This document shows positions 63,641 through 64,000 of a stretch of 64,000 nt of DNA, one piece after another. A model generated the notes under the pieces. That model worked only from the letters and a program-made list of their open reading frames with translations. It searched no databases and was not told where the DNA came from. A program made the position numbers and the translations under genes. Positions within the stretch are counted from its first letter, which is position 1, and the number at the start of each line of letters is the position of its first letter. The DNA comes from Pigmentiphaga kullae (lineage in GTDB: Bacteria; Pseudomonadota; Gammaproteobacteria; Burkholderiales; Burkholderiaceae_B). The stretch covers positions 271,297 through 335,296 of the forward strand of contig NZ_SGXC01000004.1 of assembly GCF_004216695.1 (NCBI RefSeq), read 5' to 3'.

Positions 63641-64000
<360 letters not shown>

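Overview
The window is high-GC betaproteobacterial chromosome, most like the Bordetella/Achromobacter branch of the Alcaligenaceae. The evidence is gene content: seven Bug-type (TctC family) periplasmic receptors, many LysR/GntR/MarR/IclR-regulated catabolic clusters, an opgGH pair and a nar operon containing a parvulin gene. Protein genes cover nearly everything and no gap exceeds about 250 bases. I saw no rRNA, tRNA, CRISPR array, transposase, integrase or obvious pseudogene. The genus call is inference from gene content.

Layout. 1-7055: a MASE1 signalling protein (cut by the left edge), an NlpE-like lipoprotein, a diguanylate cyclase, a D,D-carboxypeptidase, a CLC chloride channel/antiporter and a divergent MarR regulator. 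7069-9649: LysR, Bug receptor and GlcG-like protein. 9670-12842: GntR regulator divergent from a Rieske oxygenase and a LivK-type binding protein. 13008-21727: the respiratory nitrate reductase operon narGHJI, then a parvulin gene and narK. 21745-25051: a second Rieske/LysR/LivK-type module on the opposite strand, paralogous to the first. 25206-32021: MarR, Bug, a phthalate-type Rieske oxygenase, LysR, Bug, an alpha/beta hydrolase and an SDR. 32162-37057: the quinate-to-protocatechuate-to-ring-cleavage block (pcaG, pcaH, a pcaQ-like regulator, a PQQ quinate dehydrogenase). 37306-42155: a Bcr/CflA transporter, then LysR, Bug and an AtuA-type two-gene module. 42171-50631: a small periplasmic protein, opgH, opgG, ggt and a two-component system. 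50635 to the right end: S-formylglutathione hydrolase, a roughly 12-kb cluster of catabolic genes, and the 3' end of the glutathione-dependent formaldehyde dehydrogenase gene.

How the genes work together. Most of the window is small uptake-plus-catabolism modules in which a regulator faces its target operon across an AT-rich divergent promoter, often holding a clear inverted repeat. The quinate/pca block is the only pathway that can be named with confidence. The most interesting stretch is 51.6-63.6 kb: it separates fghA from the formaldehyde dehydrogenase gene, usually its close partner, and carries three Bug receptors, one IclR regulator, an HpcH/HpaI aldolase, a LigI-like hydrolase, a ThDP enzyme, an old-yellow-enzyme reductase, a maleate-isomerase-like enzyme, a cupin, a NIPSNAP protein, a CMD-family protein and an Asp-box beta-propeller. 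I cannot assign it to a known pathway. A second notable feature is that the nar operon lies between two paralogous Rieske/LivK modules in inverted orientation.
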